Below, one piece after another: positions 7,790 through 9,268 of a stretch of DNA of 9,268 nucleotides (its first letter is position 1; each line of letters starts with the position of its first letter). The translations under genes and the position numbers were made by a program. The stretch is from Bacillota bacterium (GTDB taxonomy: Bacteria > Bacillota > Clostridia > Lachnospirales > Lachnospiraceae). The DNA lies in NCBI GenBank assembly GCA_023412855.1, contig JAEZRJ010000062.1, forward strand, positions 1 through 9,268, given 5' to 3'. The notes beneath the pieces are model-generated. The model was not told where the DNA came from and did no database searches. It saw nothing but the letters and a program-made list of their open reading frames with translations.

Positions 7790-7870
7790 CGAAAAATGTT
7801 GATTGCTGATGACTTTGCACTCATGAGAAGGGCGGTCTGTGATATAATCAATGTAGGTAAAAGATTCCAA
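7790..7870 (+). pseudogene. cheB: Remnant of the CheB receiver domain (5' end only)
   Basis: In the frame starting at ATG 7796 the DNA reads MLIADDFALMRRAV followed by CDIIN, a clear start of a CheY-like receiver: first beta strand, the acidic pair DD that binds Mg2+, and the first helix. After about codon 20 the receiver pattern stops (GKRFQAKSR...) and the frame ends at TAA 7937-7939. The remaining ~100 receiver codons, including the phospho-acceptor Asp and the conserved Thr/Lys, are missing. The methylesterase domain follows in another frame. No Shine-Dalgarno sequence precedes 7796. A receiver directly in front of this domain is the normal CheB arrangement, so this is most simply the 5' end of an ancestral full-length cheB. 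The right-hand boundary is approximate. Confidence 0.75.
7840..7848 (+). promoter_or_regulatory. Candidate extended -10 promoter element (TGATATAAT)
   Basis: TGATATAAT matches the consensus extended -10 (TGnTATAAT) exactly and would place a transcription start near 7855, about 40-55 nt before the candidate cheB starts. No good -35 is seen at 16-18 nt spacing (the 17-nt position reads CTCATG), though extended -10 promoters can work without one. The element falls inside the receiver remnant, where it also encodes Asp-Ile-Ile, so it may be a chance match. Confidence 0.3.
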
Positions 7871-7895
7871 GCGAAAAGCAGAGCCGAAAAGGATA

Positions 7896-8510
7896 GTGGA
7901 GCTTATGAACATGAGTATAAGTCAGGTGCCGGGCGGTAAGGTCGTGGCGATTGCCAGTTCTACCGGCGGACCGAAAGCTTTACAGGCAGTGATTACCAAG
8001 TTACCGGCAAAGTTGAACGCTCCGATAGTTATCGTACAGCATATGCCGCCGGGATTTACGGCATCTTTGGCGGAACGGTTGAACACGTTGAGTGAACTGA
8101 GCGTAAAGGAAGCCAAAGAAGGAGATGTGCTGACGGCAGGAAGCGTTTATATTGCCAAAGGGGGAAAACATCTGAACATCCGTTATTCGGGGAATCGTCA
8201 TGTGGTATATTACACCGACGAACCGAATAGGGAGGGTGTAAAGCCGTGTGCTAACTATATGTATGAATCTCTGTCAGAAAGCCGGTATGGCGAAATAGTA
8301 TGCGTAGTTATGACGGGGATGGGCGCTGATGGAACAAAGGGAATTACTTATCTGAAAAAACAAAAGAAAACACATGTCATTGCGCAGGAGGAAGAGAGCT
8401 GTGCGGTATACGGAATGCCTAAGAACATAGTAAATGCCGGGCTTTCCGATCAAATAGTTTCTCTTGAACGCATTGCACAGGAAATAATCACGAACGTGGG
8501 GGTAATGTAA
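7896..8510 (+). CDS. cheB: CheB methylesterase domain lacking its receiver
   Basis: CheB removes methyl groups from (and deamidates) glutamyl sites on chemoreceptors. This 204-residue ORF covers only the C-terminal catalytic domain; full-length CheB is about 350. The catalytic triad is intact: Ser22 in ASSTGGP, His49 in VQHMPPGFT, Asp145 in TGMGADGTKG. Other family stretches include VYIAKGGKHL, REGVKPCANYMYESL and CAVYGMPK. The CheY-like domain that gates activity is absent. The same frame is open back to 7857 with linker-like sequence (SKRKAEPKRIVEL) but meets TAG at 7854-7856. The start is uncertain: GTG 7896 has AAGG only 3 nt before it, while ATG 7905 and ATG 7911 follow GGAG (7898-7901) by 3 and 9 nt, so 7911 is attractive. 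It could be an unregulated methylesterase or a decaying gene. The cheA ATG follows the stop by 1 nt. Confidence 0.88.
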   Translation: MELMNMSISQVPGGKVVAIASSTGGPKALQAVITKLPAKLNAPIVIVQHMPPGFTASLAERLNTLSELSVKEAKEGDVLTAGSVYIAKGGKHLNIRYSGNRHVVYYTDEPNREGVKPCANYMYESLSESRYGEIVCVVMTGMGADGTKGITYLKKQKKTHVIAQEEESCAVYGMPKNIVNAGLSDQIVSLERIAQEIITNVGVM

Positions 8511-8511
8511 A

Positions 8512-9268
8512 ATGGACGTAAGCCAATATCTCGAAATTTTCCTTGATGAAACAAAAGAACATTTACAGAGCTTGAATACTGAAATATTGAATCTTGAGCA
8601 GGATCCGGAGAACTCGGATACGATCAATGAAATATTCAGGGCGGCACATTCCTTAAAGGGTATGGCAGGGACCATGGGCTATAAGAGAATGCAGGCGCTC
8701 ACTCATGATATGGAAAATGTATTCTCAGAAGTGCGTAACGGCACAATCAAGGTGAAAGGGAATATGATCGATATCCTTTTCAAATGTTTGGATGCGCTGG
8801 AGGAATATTTGAATGCGATTCAGGCATCCGGTGATGAGGGTACTAATGACAATGCGCCGCTTATTAAACTTCTCAATGAAGTGTTGGAAAGCAAAGGAAG
8901 CGGTAGCGAAGCTGCGCCCAAGGCGGAGAAACGTCAGGATGTTTCCGGCGATAGCGCGCCGAAGCAGATAGTTGTTCACGATATCACTTTTGACGAGACA
9001 CAGAAACGCGTGCTGAACGAGGCGCTCAGACAAGGGAAGAACGTATACGGAATCACCGTAAAGGTTCAGGAAACTTGTATTTTGAAGGCAGCGAGGGCCT
9101 TCCTTGTATTCAAATCGTTAGAAGCGCTGGGCGAAATCATAGTATCAGATCCTCCGGTTCAGGACATCGAGGATGAGCGCTTTGATCTTGAATTCAGCCT
9201 GGTATTCATTTCAGACAGCCCGCTTAGCAGGGTAGTGGATGCGGTTAAGCATGTTTCTGAGATTGAAG
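8512..9268 (+). CDS. cheA: Chemotaxis histidine kinase CheA, 3'-truncated by the window edge
   Basis: CheA autophosphorylates in response to receptors and passes the phosphate to CheY and CheB. The frame runs from ATG 8512 to the window end with no stop, giving 252 complete codons of a protein usually near 650-700 residues. The P1/HPt domain is residues 1 to about 105, with phospho-acceptor His46 in FRAAHSLKGMAGTMG. A flexible linker follows (about 125-155, rich in Ser, Gly, Ala and Lys). Then comes a P2-like CheY/CheB-binding domain from about 157 on (IVVHDITFDETQKRVL ... RFDLEFSLVFIS). The dimerisation, kinase and CheW-like domains lie beyond the window. A run of five G at 8498-8502, 9 nt before the ATG, is the likely ribosome site and lies at the end of cheB, so translation is probably coupled. 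Confidence 0.96.
   Translation, partial: MDVSQYLEIFLDETKEHLQSLNTEILNLEQDPENSDTINEIFRAAHSLKGMAGTMGYKRMQALTHDMENVFSEVRNGTIKVKGNMIDILFKCLDALEEYLNAIQASGDEGTNDNAPLIKLLNEVLESKGSGSEAAPKAEKRQDVSGDSAPKQIVVHDITFDETQKRVLNEALRQGKNVYGITVKVQETCILKAARAFLVFKSLEALGEIIVSDPPVQDIEDERFDLEFSLVFISDSPLSRVVDAVKHVSEIE

Larger units (their letters stand above)
7755..7895 (+). other. 141-nt gap between the PilZ gene and the cheB ORF
   Basis: This is the only gap over 50 nt in the window. Its second half is the receiver remnant and linker-like sequence of cheB, with the candidate -10 element. Its first half (7755-7789) is AT-rich and has no ribosome site suitable for the remnant. An imperfect inverted repeat, TTTTTCGTA (7765-7773) with TACCGAAAAA (7787-7796), could form a weak hairpin with one bulged base. 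No terminator with a GC-rich stem and T-run is seen. Confidence 0.7.

Noticed and set aside
7289..7912. A 207-codon open frame on the minus strand opposite the PilZ gene and cheB remnant
   Set aside because: It lies antisense to a well-supported PilZ gene, is rich in Ser, Phe, Arg and Ile as expected from complementing A/G-rich coding DNA, and has no recognisable domain.

Overview
The window is a block of flagellar export and chemotaxis genes, all on the + strand, from a low-to-mid GC member of the Clostridia, most likely Lachnospiraceae. That placement is inference. It rests on the gene order (fliP-fliQ-fliR-flhB-flhA-flhF-flhG, then cheB-cheA, close to the Bacillus/Clostridium fla/che operon) and on the protein style, for example the FlhB start LQFFAKDGPGGEKTEPAT.

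Layout. Positions 3-617 hold the 3' part of fliP. fliQ, fliR, flhB and flhA follow (645-4867) with tight spacing or 4-nt overlaps. These five proteins form the membrane core of the flagellar type III export gate and its substrate-specificity switch. flhF and flhG (4864-6966) encode the SRP-type GTPase and MinD-type ATPase pair that sets flagellar position and number. A PilZ protein (7005-7754) with intact c-di-GMP motifs is probably a flagellar brake. The window then enters chemotaxis with cheB (7755-8510) and ends inside cheA (8512-9268).

The most unusual part is cheB. The ORF encodes only the methylesterase domain, with its Ser-His-Asp triad intact. The 140 nt before it still carry the first ~20 codons of a CheY-like receiver (LIADDFALMRRAVCDIIN). 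This remnant is in a different frame and lacks the rest of the receiver, including the phospho-acceptor Asp. This looks like an internal deletion that separated receiver from catalytic domain, leaving either a decaying cheB or a methylesterase no longer controlled by CheA phosphorylation. An assembly deletion is the main alternative. A good extended -10 sequence lies inside the remnant and could drive the shortened gene and cheA.

The longest non-coding stretch is the 141 nt before the cheB ORF. I see no tRNA, rRNA, CRISPR, insertion sequence or convincing terminator. Apart from the cheB locus this is a conventional motility operon, and I do not see a new multi-gene system.
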